A stretch of 64,000 nt of DNA from Rhodococcus sp. P1Y (GTDB lineage Bacteria > Actinomycetota > Actinomycetes > Mycobacteriales > Mycobacteriaceae), in the NCBI RefSeq assembly GCF_003641205.1, contig NZ_CP032762.1, positions 4,588,001-4,652,000 of the forward strand, given 5' to 3'. Numbering within the stretch: position 1 is the stretch's first letter; each line of letters begins with the position of its first letter. The position numbers were made by a program, and so were the translations under genes. Positions 63,248 through 64,000 of the stretch are shown one piece after another. The notes below the pieces were generated by a model. The model was not told where the DNA came from. It saw only the letters and a list, made by a program, of their open reading frames with translations, and did no database searches.

Positions 63248-64000
63248 GTGACAGGTCGACTCGGTATCGACAACGTCCTTCCAGACACGGCCACCGGAAA
63301 ATTTCCCGCGAAAGCGGTGGTGGGCGAAGCGTTTCCGGTTTCGGCGGACGTATGGCGAGAGGGTCACGACGCCGTCGCGGCAACGCTGGCCGTTCGCGGT
63401 CCCGGACTACGTACACCGCTGCGAATAACGATGACGCCGGGACACGAACCCGACACCTTCGACGCGTTGTTCACCCCCACTGCTCCCGGCTACTGGATAT
63501 GCCGAATCGAGGCATGGAGTGATCCCGTCGCGACGTGGAAACACGCAGTCGAGGCCAAACTCGGCGTCGGTCAGAGCGCGAGTGAACTCGCCAACGATTT
63601 GGAAATCGGCGCTCGGCTCTTCGAACGCGCTGCAGATGGCGTCCCGGACGAGGACAGAACTCTCCTCAAAGATGTCGTGACCGCCCTGCGAGATACCGAC
63701 CGACAACTGCCTGCTCGAATCTCCCCCGCGTTCGCCACGTCGGTGACCGCGTTACTGCACGAGTATCCCCTGCGCGAGCTCATCACCCGCTCGAACGGGA
63801 TCAACATCTGGGTCGACCGCAATCGCGCCCTCAACGGCGCTTGGTACGAGTTCTTTCCGCGCTCGACCGGCGGATGGAACGACGACGGCTCGCCGCGCCA
63901 CGGGACGTTTGCAACGTCGACGGAGCAGTTGCCACGAATCGCGCGTATGGGCTTCGACGTCGTTTACCTTCCGCCGATTCATCCCATTGGCGTCGTCAAC
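63248..64000 (+). CDS. glgE: maltosyltransferase GlgE, N-terminal 251 residues
   Basis: The gene continues past the window edge. The visible part has the N-terminal immunoglobulin-like domain (FPAKAVVGEAFPVSADVWREG, as FPAKAVVGE and VWREGHDA), the helical insertion, and the first strands of the GH13 barrel (WYEFFPRSTGGW, VVYLPPIHPIGVVN). GlgE adds maltose from maltose-1-phosphate to alpha-glucan. GTG 63248 has GGAG six bases upstream; an ATG at 63236 in the same frame is an alternative. Confidence 0.94.
   Translation, partial: MTGRLGIDNVLPDTATGKFPAKAVVGEAFPVSADVWREGHDAVAATLAVRGPGLRTPLRITMTPGHEPDTFDALFTPTAPGYWICRIEAWSDPVATWKHAVEAKLGVGQSASELANDLEIGARLFERAADGVPDEDRTLLKDVVTALRDTDRQLPARISPAFATSVTALLHEYPLRELITRSNGINIWVDRNRALNGAWYEFFPRSTGGWNDDGSPRHGTFATSTEQLPRIARMGFDVVYLPPIHPIGVVN

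Overview
The window looks like a mycolic-acid actinomycete, most likely Rhodococcus or a close relative. The reasons are a single-chain type I fatty acid synthase followed by acpS, a deazaflavin (F420)-type nitroreductase, an NDMA/mycothiol-type alcohol dehydrogenase, GlgE/GlgP alpha-glucan genes, and a gene order around rdgB-rph-rhomboid-clpS-pncB-dinG-glgP-glgE that matches the Mycobacterium tuberculosis Rv1343c-Rv1327c block. The genus is an inference; no rRNA is present.

Positions 1-32.8 kb are accessory. From 1 to 23.2 kb lies a catabolic cluster: a thiolase/DUF35 pair of the retro-aldolase type (DUF35 cut by the window edge), a CoA-transferase, an amidohydrolase, an acyl-CoA synthetase, a small-molecule kinase-like protein, a cytochrome P450 with its own 3Fe-4S ferredoxin, a deazaflavin oxidoreductase, two SDRs, an aldehyde dehydrogenase and an NDMA-type alcohol dehydrogenase. 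It also holds two paralogous solute-binding lipoproteins without permeases, two TetR regulators, an exporter-like membrane protein and an isolated folE. Together these fit uptake, hydroxylation, stepwise oxidation to an acid, CoA activation and side-chain cleavage of a hydrophobic alicyclic or terpenoid-like compound. The substrate is not visible. The amidohydrolase gene occurs twice, as a ~1.34 kb almost identical direct repeat 9.8 kb apart; the second copy carries a one-base frameshift.

From 23.2 to 26.2 kb there is a scrapyard: a LysR C-terminal remnant, fragments of an unrecognised gene and a frameshifted IS110-family remnant. A histidine kinase/response regulator/MMPL transporter set follows (26.2-30.4 kb). 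Then come a 5'-truncated amidohydrolase and a 5'-truncated tyrosine integrase, meeting head to head just before tRNA-Lys(CTT). This looks like the decayed end of an integrated island whose attachment site was that tRNA gene.

From 32.8 to 64 kb the content is core chromosome: DUF3618 protein, bcp, an M20 peptidase, an Hsp70-like single-pass membrane protein, a TetR gene, an array of eight tandem palindromic repeats, acpS-fas with an operator-rich upstream region, tRNA-Leu(TAG), and the conserved block ending in divergent glgP and glgE (cut by the window edge). Relative to the mycobacterial order, murI and the mec-cysO-cysM trio are absent from this block.
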